Both the position numbers and the translations under genes were made by a program. Positions 26,246 through 35,331 of a stretch of 64,000 nucleotides of DNA are shown here, in pieces. This stretch comes from Luteibacter sp. Sphag1AF (GTDB lineage Bacteria > Pseudomonadota > Gammaproteobacteria > Xanthomonadales > Rhodanobacteraceae), in NCBI RefSeq assembly GCF_014192715.1, contig NZ_JACHYH010000006.1:62001-126000 (forward strand). Reading direction: 5' to 3'. A model generated the notes under the pieces. It ran no database searches, was not told the DNA's origin, and saw only the letters and a program-made list of their open reading frames with translations. Positions within the stretch are counted from its first letter, which is position 1. Every line of letters begins with the position of its first letter.

Positions 26246-28681
26246 ATGGCATCGCACATGTTCACACCCGATCAGGGCATCGACGAGTTTCTGCCGTTCT
26301 CCACGCATGTTTCTCCCACGGTCGTCAAAACGACAGGTGGCGATTACCTCATGGTGTGGCGCCTGGCCGGCCTGCCCTTTGTGGGCAGGGAGGAGTGGGA
26401 CCTTCAGCACCGGCACGACACCTTCAATCGCATGCTTCAAACCTTGCGCGCGCCGGACTTCACCAACGTGGCCTTCTGGACTCACGACATCCGGCGCGTC
26501 CGCAACATGAAGGACGCCAGCAAATTCACAGACGCCTTCAACCAGCAGCTTTCAGATGCCTATTACGACGCCCTCAGCACCCATAAGCTGATGGAGAACG
26601 AACTGTATCTGACGATGCTTTACCGGCCAGTGGTTAGCGGAAAGCGCTTCATGGCACGGACATCGGACATCGACACGCTGGCTGCCGAGCAAAAGCACGC
26701 CATCACCACCATCCATGATCTGGCCAGCAACCTTGAAGCTGTGCTGGCCGACTACGCACCCGAGCGGCTGGGCATGTACGAGGCCACCCACGGCCTCATC
26801 TTCTCCGAAACCCTTGAACTCTTCGGTTACCTGCTCAACCGGATCGACGAACCCGTTCCCGTTCTGCGCGCCTCCGTGCGGGACTATCTGCCGGTCAGCC
26901 GCCATCGCTTCGCGGCCAGGGCGGGCGACTTCGTCCTCAGCACACCCGATGGCATAAACCATTTCGGCGCCATCCTGAACATCAAGGAATTCGCCGACGG
27001 CACCTTCCCCGGCGTGCTCAACACCCTGAAGTATCTGGACTTCGAGTACGTCATCACCCATTCGTTCACACCCATGGGGCGCCAGGATGCCCTGAAGGCG
27101 CTGGATCGCACCAAAGGCATGATGATCTCGTCCGGCGACAAGGCCGTCAGCCAGATCATCGAACTCGATCACGCCATGGATCAGCTGGCGTCGGGCAACT
27201 TCGTTCTCGGCGAGTACCACTTCACCATGGCCGTGTACGCGGCTACCCGGGAGCTGCTGCAAACCCACCTGGCAGCCGCCCGGGCCGAGCTCTCCAATGC
27301 GGGCTTTGTGTCGGTAAAAGAGGATCTCGCCGTCACCTCGGCGTTCTACTCGCAATTTCCGGGCAACTGGAAATACCGCACGCGGCTGGCCAATCTCAGT
27401 TCACTGAACTTTCTTGGCCTGTCACCCCTGCACAACTTCGCCACGGGCAAGCGTCAGGGCAACCCATGGGACAACTGCGTCACCACCCTGCAAACGACCA
27501 ATGGCCAGCCTTACCACTTCAACTTCCACGCGACCGCGCCGGGCGAGAACTCACTCGGCGAGAAGGCCATTGCCAACACCCTGGTCATCGGCAAATCCGG
27601 TACCGGCAAAACAGCACTCATCAACTTCCTGCTGAGCCAGGTCCAGAAGCTGGACCCCTGCCCGACCATCTTTTTCTTCGACAAGGACCGCGGAGCCGAA
27701 ATCTTCGTTCGCGCCTGCGGGGGCAATTATCTGGCGCTTGAAAACGGCCACCCCACCGGCTTCAACCCATTTCAATGCGAGCGAACGGAAGAAAACCTCC
27801 AGTTCCTCTGCGGCCTGATCAGGCAACTCGCCGGCAAAGCCGAATACACGCCCCGCGAAGACGAAGACATCTTCCGTGCGGTGGAAAGCATGCTCGACAC
27901 GCCCGCCCATCTTCGCAGCATGGGCAGTTTCCAGAAGAGCCTGCCCAACATGGGCGATGACGGTCTGTACGTGCGCATGCGCAAGTGGATCAAAGGCGGT
28001 GCGCTCGGCTGGGTCTTCGACAACCCGAAAGACACCATCGACCTGACCCGTGCCCGGATCATCGGCTTCGACTACACGCACATCATCGACAACCCCGAAG
28101 TCCGCACGCCCGTCATCACCTACCTGCTCCACCGGCTGGAATCGCTTATTGACGGTCGTCGCCTGATCTACGTGATGGACGAATTCTGGAAAATCCTCGA
28201 CGGCGACGGCGGCCTGAAGGACTTCGCCCGCAACAAACAGAAAACCATCCGAAAGCAGAACGGTCTCGGCATCTTCGCCACCCAAAGCCCTGAAGACGCG
28301 CTGGCGAGCGACATCGCCTCGTCGCTGATCGAACAGACGGCAACGATGATCCTCCTGCCCAATCCCAACGCAAGCAAGAGCGACTACGTCGACGGTCTGA
28401 AACTCACCGAATCGGAGTATGCCGTGGTCAAGAGCCTCGACGAGCGATCCCGTTGCTTCCTCGTCAAGCAAGGCCACGCATCGTCGGTGTGCCAGCTCAA
28501 CCTGCGCGGCCTCGACGATGAGCTGGCGGTGATCTCCGCATCCACGGACAACATCGAAATCATGCACACCGTGATGGCCGAATCCGCTGCCACGCATGGC
28601 ATCCCTGCCGACGACCTCGTGCCTGCGCAGTGGCTCCAGATGTTCTACGACCGCCGGAAAGGCAGCGGCAAGACCCGCTGA
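26246..28681 (+). CDS. virB4: Type IV secretion ATPase VirB4
   Basis: 811 residues, full length. The N-terminal VirB4/CagE domain runs to about 400. The ATPase domain has Walker A GKSGTGKT at about 449-456 and Walker B YVMDEFWK near 641-648, then FATQSPEDAL. It powers assembly or transport at the inner membrane. With virB11 absent from the locus, VirB4 and VirD4 are the only ATPases of this system seen here. It starts 29 bases after virB3. Confidence 0.97.
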   Translation: MASHMFTPDQGIDEFLPFSTHVSPTVVKTTGGDYLMVWRLAGLPFVGREEWDLQHRHDTFNRMLQTLRAPDFTNVAFWTHDIRRVRNMKDASKFTDAFNQQLSDAYYDALSTHKLMENELYLTMLYRPVVSGKRFMARTSDIDTLAAEQKHAITTIHDLASNLEAVLADYAPERLGMYEATHGLIFSETLELFGYLLNRIDEPVPVLRASVRDYLPVSRHRFAARAGDFVLSTPDGINHFGAILNIKEFADGTFPGVLNTLKYLDFEYVITHSFTPMGRQDALKALDRTKGMMISSGDKAVSQIIELDHAMDQLASGNFVLGEYHFTMAVYAATRELLQTHLAAARAELSNAGFVSVKEDLAVTSAFYSQFPGNWKYRTRLANLSSLNFLGLSPLHNFATGKRQGNPWDNCVTTLQTTNGQPYHFNFHATAPGENSLGEKAIANTLVIGKSGTGKTALINFLLSQVQKLDPCPTIFFFDKDRGAEIFVRACGGNYLALENGHPTGFNPFQCERTEENLQFLCGLIRQLAGKAEYTPREDEDIFRAVESMLDTPAHLRSMGSFQKSLPNMGDDGLYVRMRKWIKGGALGWVFDNPKDTIDLTRARIIGFDYTHIIDNPEVRTPVITYLLHRLESLIDGRRLIYVMDEFWKILDGDGGLKDFARNKQKTIRKQNGLGIFATQSPEDALASDIASSLIEQTATMILLPNPNASKSDYVDGLKLTESEYAVVKSLDERSRCFLVKQGHASSVCQLNLRGLDDELAVISASTDNIEIMHTVMAESAATHGIPADDLVPAQWLQMFYDRRKGSGKTR

Positions 28682-28711
28682 TCAGCGTCCACCCCCGATA
28701 TGGAATTCGAC

Positions 28712-29530
28712 ATGACCATCAAGACCTCCCACTTTCGTTTGTCCCTGCGCCGAACGCTGTGTGCTCTGTGCCTGACCATCGCTTTCGTTCCCGACCCCAC
28801 CCACGCACAGCTGGCGGTCATTGACGTACCGGGCCTTACGGCCAGCACGGTCCAGTGGGCAAAAGAAGCGGTGCAATGGGGGAAGCAAGCACAGATATGG
28901 TCAACAGAAGCCATGCGCTGGATAGAAACCAAAAAGTTCTATCTCGACATGGCGATCAATTGGCAAGCCACCGCCTCGCATTACGCCCAACAGCTTGTTG
29001 GCTTCGGCCCCATTGAATTCAAGGACATCGAGGCCAAGAGCGAATTCAAGCCGCGCGACATCGACTTCAGCCTCGAAGAGCGATGCCCGGGAGCGAACAA
29101 GGGACTGCTTTCAGGCTTACTCAATCGCGATTTTCCAAAGCTGACCGGCAATCTCCGGGAAGAGCAGCGAGAGCTCTGCGCCACCATCGTTCACGCGGAA
29201 AATCAGCAGTACAACATTACGGTGGAACTGCTCGACCAACTCGTGGAGAGCCACAACACCTTCCGCGCGAAAATTGATGCTCAACGCGCCAAGGTTGGCA
29301 CCAGCGAAGGCAAGCTGGCCGCCAACACAAACGAAGCGCAACGTTTCGCAGCACGACTTCAGGCGCAAATCACACACGCCGAGCAGCAGATCAAAGCGTA
29401 CGACACGGTGATCGCGTCCCTGAAAACGCACCAATCGGTGCTTTCGCGGCGTGCCTTCAAAGGAGACGTCGAGAAGCTTGGAGGAAAACTTGTCCAGGCT
29501 GCGACGCTGGCGGCTGCGCTACGCCTCTGA
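28712..29530 (+). CDS. virB5: VirB5-like minor pilus protein
   Basis: 272 residues from ATG 28712; an ATG at 28700 (MEFD) is an alternative. Signal peptide with cleavage near THA-QLA (about residue 32), as usual for VirB5, whose mature forms often begin with a Gln- or Ala-rich start. The rest is largely helical, with a coiled-coil-prone stretch at about 160-245 (rich in Q, E, A and K). VirB5 sits at the tip of the T-pilus. The family is poorly conserved, so the call leans on its place between virB4 and virB6 and on the predicted architecture. Confidence 0.72.
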   Translation: MTIKTSHFRLSLRRTLCALCLTIAFVPDPTHAQLAVIDVPGLTASTVQWAKEAVQWGKQAQIWSTEAMRWIETKKFYLDMAINWQATASHYAQQLVGFGPIEFKDIEAKSEFKPRDIDFSLEERCPGANKGLLSGLLNRDFPKLTGNLREEQRELCATIVHAENQQYNITVELLDQLVESHNTFRAKIDAQRAKVGTSEGKLAANTNEAQRFAARLQAQITHAEQQIKAYDTVIASLKTHQSVLSRRAFKGDVEKLGGKLVQAATLAAALRL

Positions 29531-29569
29531 TCAGCCCCACCCCTCATTTCCTCGCATACCGGGCAATCC

Positions 29570-30679
29570 ATGGAAACGCTAGTTCCCTCCGCTGTGTCGT
29601 CGGCGCCCCTGCGGCTTCTGTCGCTTGTCGATCCGTCCAATATTCCCGACTTCATCTTCTTCGGCCTGATCTACAAGTACCTCAACAAGGAGATCGCGAC
29701 CACCGGCCTTCACATGATGGCTCGGTCCATGAAACTGGCGAGCGGCGTTGCTCTGTCGCTGGTGACCATCTGGGTGTTTGTTACCGGCTACCGCCTGATC
29801 ACGGGGCAGTATCGCGAATCCATCACCCTGGTCATCAACCGCATGGCGCGGATAACGCTGATTGTCAGTGCCGCGAGTTCCATGGCGCTCTTTGGCGGGA
29901 GGATTCATACGTTCTTTACGGTCGACATGGGCAAGGAGATCAACCACCTTTTCACAGGCGAATACGAGGACACCGCGCATGCCATTGACAGAAATCTTGC
30001 ATACACACAGGTCGCCCTGACTGCCATTGACGCTGTGGAAGTCGTGGATGGTGATAACGACACGCGCGATCGAAAGGCGGCCGCCATGTTCTACGCAGGC
30101 GTGGGGACGGCGAGCCCGCCGATGGCAGCCGCCGCCATGCAGATGCTCTATCAATTCACCCTGGCCTTCTTTATTGGGCTGGGGCCCCTCTTCATCCTTT
30201 GCCTCATCTTCGACCAGTCAAAAGACCTGTTCCGACGATGGCTCCTCTACGGCATTGGAACGCTCTTCTCCATGGCGGCACTGAATGTCGTCTGCGCCAT
30301 CGCCATGAAGCTGTCGTACAAGGTTGCCGTGGCCATGTGGGCTTCCAGCTTCGTCAACGACCTGCTCATCGGAAGCGCCGCAGAAGGCTTGTCGAGCCTG
30401 TCTCTTCAGCAAGGTGGCGTCGGACTGCTGATGTCCGTCCTCATCGTGTCCGTACCCCCCATGGCGGCCATGTTCTTTCAGGGCACGGCAGGCCACTTCG
30501 CTACACACAACATGTTCGGAACCCCTCCCCAAAGCCAGCAGCAACCGACCGGTGGCGCGGCAAACGCTGCATCCAGCCAGACGTACGCACCGGCGCCATT
30601 CGCCAACGAGCAAACCGCACGGGCTGCCACACCACTACAAAGCCATCCACACACCGACACGATCAAGACACGCACATGA
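29570..30679 (+). CDS. virB6: Type IV secretion polytopic membrane protein VirB6
   Basis: 369 residues with about five to six transmembrane segments (about 45-75, 80-110, 185-215, 220-250, 275-300) and a soluble Pro/Gln/Thr-rich tail. TrbL/VirB6 features include FTLAFFIGLGPLFILCLIFDQSKDLFRRWL and the closing VSVPPMAAMFFQG. It forms the inner-membrane part of the channel. It is coupled to the next gene by an ATGA overlap. Confidence 0.93.
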   Translation: METLVPSAVSSAPLRLLSLVDPSNIPDFIFFGLIYKYLNKEIATTGLHMMARSMKLASGVALSLVTIWVFVTGYRLITGQYRESITLVINRMARITLIVSAASSMALFGGRIHTFFTVDMGKEINHLFTGEYEDTAHAIDRNLAYTQVALTAIDAVEVVDGDNDTRDRKAAAMFYAGVGTASPPMAAAAMQMLYQFTLAFFIGLGPLFILCLIFDQSKDLFRRWLLYGIGTLFSMAALNVVCAIAMKLSYKVAVAMWASSFVNDLLIGSAAEGLSSLSLQQGGVGLLMSVLIVSVPPMAAMFFQGTAGHFATHNMFGTPPQSQQQPTGGAANAASSQTYAPAPFANEQTARAATPLQSHPHTDTIKTRT

Positions 30680-31926
30680 ACGGACACAGGAAAATGAAGG
30701 CAATTATTTCGCACGTGGCTGCGGCCGCGCTTCTAGGCCTCGCCTTGATGCCTCCCATCGCTCGTGCAGCGATCCAAAGCATTTCCGCGGAAGGCGTTCA
30801 CGGGGCGATACCCGTACCCGAAGGCTTCAGCACCACGACCGACACGGTTCCTTACGGCGGCATCGCGATCTTCTACCCAGTAAGCGAACCCGCCGACAAA
30901 GAGGCGATTGCGGGCTTCATTGCCGCATTTCCTCCGCCCAATGCGATTGATCGTGCCAACTCCATGGCCAACTTCATGGAGAAGACCTGGGTAAAGGACT
31001 GCAAATCGTACTCACGAAAGAATGTGACGGAAGCTACCGAAACCACCGAACTCTGGTTGCAATTCTGCATAAGGGCGGAGATGCCAGGCACATACATGAC
31101 GCGCCTTGTCAGGTACCGGAAAGAAGAGTCAGGAAGCCTGATTGCACAGATCCTGTTTCGCGGCATGCCCACCGATGCTGACGTTCAGAAGTGGTCTGCT
31201 TACCTGTCTTCCATTCAACCGACCATCCAGCAGACCACCCCGCCGACTGCCGCTGTCGAGCCGGACGCTGCGCCTGCGCCGGCGAGGCGGGACGCGTCCT
31301 ATCGCGTGACTCCTGCCGTAATCGAGCAGGAAGCAGAAGCGAAGGTAAGGACAGCGAAAGCGCTAGCGAGGCTCCGGGGCGAGCGTGAGTATCGCTTCCC
31401 CACGCAGACGTTTTCGGAGACGGACGCCGAGCGTGCCCTCGAAAAGGGCAAATCCACGATCAAAGGCCGCGCGTGCACTGGAACCGTGTCCATGACCCAG
31501 ATCAACAAAAAGGGACCCATCTACCTCTACCCGACATCGCCGCACTTTGAAGCATGGGCGAAGATGTTCAAAGAGAGAAAGGAAGGTGATCCGATCCCGT
31601 CACTCTCTCCAGATGCGGAGCGCCTCCGTATTGAAACCAGAACGGACAAAGACGGGTACTTCAAGTTCGATGAACTGAAGCCAGGAACCTACTACCTCCT
31701 GATGAATCACTCCTTCGTGAAAGCCTTCACCGCCTCGGTGCCTTTTGCGTACAGCACCGATGGAGTCAGCTCGGTAACTCACTACCAGTCACACAGGGGG
31801 TTAGACGAATACCTCTACACAGCCATCAAGAAAGTCGACCTGAAGAACGACGGCGATGTTGAAGATGTAAAGCTCGTCGCGGGCTCGGCGTACTTCCGCC
31901 TTCGCGGCTGCTGGACCATCTTCTGA
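30676..31926 (+). CDS. Exported protein of unknown function in the secretion cluster
   Basis: 416 residues from ATG 30676 overlapping the virB6 stop; ATG 30694 (MKAIISHVAAA) is an alternative with an AGG close by. Signal peptide, cleavage near ARA at 31. An N-terminal domain (about 32-180) with paired cysteines (KDCKS and QFCIRA) is followed by a Pro/Ala linker (about 190-215), a charged helical part, and a C-terminal domain whose TDKDGYFKFDELKPGTYYL (about 323-341) is the signature of the carboxypeptidase-regulatory-like beta-sandwich. In Xanthomonas an uncharacterised gene stands at the same place. It may be a periplasmic accessory of the channel; not identified. The last 30 bases are copied ahead of the second immunity gene. 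Confidence 0.75.
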   Translation: MNGHRKMKAIISHVAAAALLGLALMPPIARAAIQSISAEGVHGAIPVPEGFSTTTDTVPYGGIAIFYPVSEPADKEAIAGFIAAFPPPNAIDRANSMANFMEKTWVKDCKSYSRKNVTEATETTELWLQFCIRAEMPGTYMTRLVRYRKEESGSLIAQILFRGMPTDADVQKWSAYLSSIQPTIQQTTPPTAAVEPDAAPAPARRDASYRVTPAVIEQEAEAKVRTAKALARLRGEREYRFPTQTFSETDAERALEKGKSTIKGRACTGTVSMTQINKKGPIYLYPTSPHFEAWAKMFKERKEGDPIPSLSPDAERLRIETRTDKDGYFKFDELKPGTYYLLMNHSFVKAFTASVPFAYSTDGVSSVTHYQSHRGLDEYLYTAIKKVDLKNDGDVEDVKLVAGSAYFRLRGCWTIF

Positions 31927-32670
31927 AAGCCTCTGAACAACAGAGCGTTCCCTCATGCGTCCAACCCAAACAGAACCTTGGCGCGACAAGATTCGCGCCA
32001 CCCGGCGACGCCAACTCATAGGCTCGTGCATCTTCATTGCCGCATTGCTCGCCTATGCCTATGAGCCCGAGGCAAACGTCCGACACAACCCACATCCCAG
32101 TCAGCCGTATGAAATCACCATTGACCTTCACGACATGACCTACCCCGAAGACAGTGTCATCGCGGAGGCGCAGTTCGACATTATTGATCTGTCGTGCATC
32201 CCTGTCAGGGGTCGTCTATGGAATCCGATGCGTATTCCTCCTGCCACAAAATTTGTGGACATACCGCTTACGAAAGGGACGGACGGAAAGTATCGAGGCT
32301 ATGCGTTCTTCGATGAGTTCATGGATGAGGACTACTTTGGCCTGGGGGTATGCAAGTGGACGATGCCGTTCATGGCGACAAGAATAAGTTCACGAGGCAT
32401 CTCGTTCTCCGCGTCCGTTAAGACGAAACCGAGCCACAAGGAATCTCATCAAACGACGTATTTTCATCGCAAATTGTTCGACCCAACTTCCGCGCCAAAC
32501 ACGATTCTCGGATATCACACCCCAGAGGCTTTTGAAAACGCCACTTTGTCCGATTTATTTCAGATACACCTAGACGGTAGGGACGCTAGTCAATGACAAC
32601 GAGTACATTTACTTTTGCACGACTGAGAAATGCGACTTACAAACGTGCTGTCTCTTCCGAAGCGGAGAAG
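31900..32670 (+). repeat. Tandem duplication, copy A
   Basis: Direct repeat with a period of 830 bases. The unit holds the last ~27 bases of the 416-residue protein gene, the immunity-like gene and the first ~26 codons of the effector. The homologous stop codons (31924 and 32754), immunity starts (31955 and 32785) and effector starts (32593 and 33423) are all exactly 830 bases apart. Confidence 0.85.
31955..32596 (+). CDS. Putative immunity protein, first copy
   Basis: 213 residues. Short basic cytoplasmic N-terminus (MRPTQTEPWRDKIRATRRR), one membrane anchor at about 20-36 (GSCIFIAALLAYAY) and a periplasmic domain with two cysteines (DLSCIPV and GVCKW). It belongs to no family I know. About 79 % identical by eye to the second copy, with the first 60 residues nearly unchanged. 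It stands directly before effector sequence with an ATGA overlap, and a periplasmic-facing anchored protein is what a phospholipase-type effector would need as antidote. The role is inferred from position. Visibly lower GC than the VirB genes. Confidence 0.7.
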   Translation: MRPTQTEPWRDKIRATRRRQLIGSCIFIAALLAYAYEPEANVRHNPHPSQPYEITIDLHDMTYPEDSVIAEAQFDIIDLSCIPVRGRLWNPMRIPPATKFVDIPLTKGTDGKYRGYAFFDEFMDEDYFGLGVCKWTMPFMATRISSRGISFSASVKTKPSHKESHQTTYFHRKLFDPTSAPNTILGYHTPEAFENATLSDLFQIHLDGRDASQ

Positions 32671-32766
32671 ATATTACGGCGCTTGCGCAGGGCGATTAGC
32701 ACGACGAAACCGCGAGTCACGTCGATCAGCGTCGCGACTGCTGGGCCCGCGTTTGAAATCCTGTGA
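32593..32766 (+). pseudogene. Remnant of the lipase effector gene (5' end only)
   Basis: A 57-codon frame whose first ~26 codons match the start of the intact effector: MTTSTFTFARLRNATYK against MTTHSLTYARLSSAAYK, then EAEK against REEK. Homology then stops and the sequence jumps, between about 32670 and 32730, to a copy of the 3' end of the 416-residue protein gene. The lipase core and secretion domain are missing, so it cannot make a working effector. It keeps the ATGA coupling to the first immunity gene. It marks the duplication joint. Confidence 0.8.
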
Positions 32767-33500
32767 ACAACAGAGCGTGCCTTCATGCGTCCAACCCAAA
32801 CAGAACCCTGGCGCGACAAGATTCGCGCCACCCGGCGACGCCAATTCATAGGCTCGTGCATCTTCATCGCCGCATTTCTCGCCTATACCTATGAGCCCGA
32901 GGCAAACGTCCGACACAACCCACACCCCAGTCATCCGTATGAAATCACCATTGACCTTCACGACATGCCCTACCCCGAAGACAGAGTTACCGCATCCGGG
33001 CAGTTCGAGATTGTTGATCTGTCGTGCATCCCCGTCAGGGGCGGCCCCTTGAATCCAATGCGCATTCCGCCCGCTACGAAATTCGTCAACATACCGCTTT
33101 CTAAGGGAATGGATGGCAAGTATCGAGGGTATGCGTTCGTCGATGAGTTCATGGATGAGGACTACTTTGGTTTGGGGGTATGTAAATGGATACTCCAGTT
33201 CATGTCGACAAAAATAAGTTCACGAGGCGTCTCATTCACCGCGTCCGTTAGAACGAGAAAGGATCACAAGGAATCCCAGCAAACGTCGTACTTTCATCGA
33301 AATTGGTACAACCCAACTTCACACCCAATCCCGTTTCATGGATATCACACCCCAAAGGCCTTTGAATCCTCCACTTTGTCCGAATTATTTCAAATCCACC
33401 TCAACGGCAGGGATGCTAGTCAATGACAACACACTCGTTAACTTACGCGCGACTGAGCAGTGCGGCATATAAAAATACCGATCCTTCCCGGGAAGAAAAA
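32730..33500 (+). repeat. Tandem duplication, copy B
   Basis: Second copy of the 830-base-period unit. It is followed by the complete effector, whereas copy A breaks off after ~26 effector codons. Divergence between the copies is concentrated in the second half of the immunity gene. Confidence 0.85.
32785..33426 (+). CDS. Putative immunity protein, second copy
   Basis: 213 residues, same build as the first copy: basic start, membrane anchor at about 20-36, periplasmic domain with two cysteines. It differs at roughly 45 positions, clustered at about 62-90, 136-160 and 173-196, while MDEDYFGLGVCKW and the last eight residues (GRDASQ end) are kept. The stop overlaps the start of the intact lipase effector (ATGA), so this copy is the likely cognate antidote. 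Function inferred from context. Confidence 0.75.
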   Translation: MRPTQTEPWRDKIRATRRRQFIGSCIFIAAFLAYTYEPEANVRHNPHPSHPYEITIDLHDMPYPEDRVTASGQFEIVDLSCIPVRGGPLNPMRIPPATKFVNIPLSKGMDGKYRGYAFVDEFMDEDYFGLGVCKWILQFMSTKISSRGVSFTASVRTRKDHKESQQTSYFHRNWYNPTSHPIPFHGYHTPKAFESSTLSELFQIHLNGRDASQ

Positions 33501-35291
33501 GACGTCGAATTTAAAGGGGAAATATATAAGTTAATGCTGGAGACGTCGTCGCGCTTTACCGGCTACCAGGGAAGAGCCTACGTTAATACCATCACGAAGG
33601 AGATCGTCATTGCTCATCGTGGCACGGAAACATCCTTCCCCTCGGTGTTTCCAGATGCGCTGACAGATGCTGGCATGGTGCTGATCGGCTGGAACGACCA
33701 ACTGAACGAAGCGCGCGCTTTCACCAACCACGTGCTTCGACATGACGCGGAAAGTGCTTCGCCTGCAAATGGATCCACACCACTGGATCGCAGCCGCGTC
33801 ACCGTCACCGGTCACTCCCTCGGCGGCACGCTTGCCCAGATCACGGCCTATGAATTTGGCTTGCGCGGTGAGACCTTCAACGCGTTTGGTGCTGTCAACC
33901 TGGACCATGACATACCGGTGGGTGGCAGTCAGGTCATCAACCATGTGCGGGCGACCGATGTGGTCAGTGCCGCCAGCCACCATTTTGGTGAGGTACGCAT
34001 CTACGCTACCGAGACCGATATTGCCAAGCTTGCGAACGGCGGTTACCACGACGAGACCACGGATCACACCATTCGCAACGCGCTCACGCCGATCAGTATC
34101 GCGGCCCACAGTATCGACAACTTTGCGCCGCCGGACAGAGACGCGACCATCCCGACGGGGCCCGTTCAGGCGTCGGATATGACCGAGGCCAACGCCAGGC
34201 GGGCCATTGAGCATTCCCATGCCATCGGCATGTTCCGGCGAGATGTGCATTCCCTGCGCGGCAATACCGTGTCGCTTCCCTGGCAGCTCGCTCACAAGGC
34301 GGAAACCGCCATGCAGATGGCTCAGGACGCAGCCGGTCAAGCCCTGCGCGGGGACTTCAGCGCTGCCCGGCAGACCCTGGATGCGATGGAGAAGCACACG
34401 GCCGCGTCGCTCGGCAAGGGACTGTCCACCGCCACGCATACCGCCTCGCTGGGCATTGCCTACGGTCTTCAGACCATGGAACGCGCCGAACAGTGGACCG
34501 GCTACCAGATAGACCGCACGACGCGCGCCGTCGACGAAGGCGCTACCCGGGTCATCGAGACACTGCATACCGCCGAAACTGCCGCCCGGCGCACCATGGA
34601 TCAGGTCACCGATCGTATCGGGACGGAGGCACGCCACCTGCAGGACGCGGCCTCACGCGCAGCAGATGAGATCAGTGCAAAGGTGCATCGCGGCCTTGAC
34701 GCGGTCGGCGACGCGGCCGCTTCGATCAGCATGAGGATGGAACGGGGGGCTCGCGTCATCGGCGAAGCGGCCACGGTCGGCATGCACGCCATCGGCGATG
34801 CCCTGGCGGCTCCCGGCACCGAGGGCATCTGGTACGGCGCCCCACGCGCCGCCATAACCGCCCCGCCCGCTTCCGCCACCGTTCTGCTTGATGACAAGCG
34901 CCACCCGGATCACGCCCTCTACGAGCAGGCCCTGGCGGGAGTGCACCTACTCGATGCCAGCCTCGGGCGCACCCCTGACCAGCGCAGTCGCAACGTGGCC
35001 GCGGCATTGACGGTGTCCGCCCGCCAGCACGGCATGGACCGCATTGATGCGGTCAGCCTGAATGAAGACGGCACGAAGATCGTCGCCGCACAGGACGTCA
35101 TTCCCGATGCATGGCGCGAGTTTGCCCTGGTGGATGCCATCCAGGCCCAGCACCAGTCGATCCAGGAAAGCAGCCGCCTCTGGCCCGACGCCATGGAGCA
35201 GATGCAGACCAATGAACGACAACTGCAACAGACCATCGACCAGCGCATGACCCACGAAAGAAACGCGCCTGCCATGTCGATCAGCCGTTAA
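33423..35291 (+). CDS. Lipase-type antibacterial effector with XVIPCD secretion domain
   Basis: 622 residues in three parts. (1) Residues 1-240: alpha/beta-hydrolase of the class 3 lipase type, nucleophile Ser132 in GHSLGG (130-135), a likely catalytic His229 in AHSIDNF, and an early HRGTE oxyanion-region motif. (2) About 260-470: helical, Ala-rich, amphipathic (many AxxTMD/VIET repeats). (3) About 495-615: the XVIPCD that VirD4 recognises, seen as HPDHALYEQALAGVHLLD, GMDRIDAVSL (537-546) and a Gln-rich end. No signal peptide, as expected for type IV substrates. It should hydrolyse phospholipids of target bacteria. Preceded by its probable immunity gene and followed by virD4, 40 bases on. Confidence 0.9.
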   Translation: MTTHSLTYARLSSAAYKNTDPSREEKDVEFKGEIYKLMLETSSRFTGYQGRAYVNTITKEIVIAHRGTETSFPSVFPDALTDAGMVLIGWNDQLNEARAFTNHVLRHDAESASPANGSTPLDRSRVTVTGHSLGGTLAQITAYEFGLRGETFNAFGAVNLDHDIPVGGSQVINHVRATDVVSAASHHFGEVRIYATETDIAKLANGGYHDETTDHTIRNALTPISIAAHSIDNFAPPDRDATIPTGPVQASDMTEANARRAIEHSHAIGMFRRDVHSLRGNTVSLPWQLAHKAETAMQMAQDAAGQALRGDFSAARQTLDAMEKHTAASLGKGLSTATHTASLGIAYGLQTMERAEQWTGYQIDRTTRAVDEGATRVIETLHTAETAARRTMDQVTDRIGTEARHLQDAASRAADEISAKVHRGLDAVGDAAASISMRMERGARVIGEAATVGMHAIGDALAAPGTEGIWYGAPRAAITAPPASATVLLDDKRHPDHALYEQALAGVHLLDASLGRTPDQRSRNVAAALTVSARQHGMDRIDAVSLNEDGTKIVAAQDVIPDAWREFALVDAIQAQHQSIQESSRLWPDAMEQMQTNERQLQQTIDQRMTHERNAPAMSISR

Positions 35292-35331
35292 GCACACCAC
35301 TCCAACACTTTCAGGCAATACGGATGGAATC

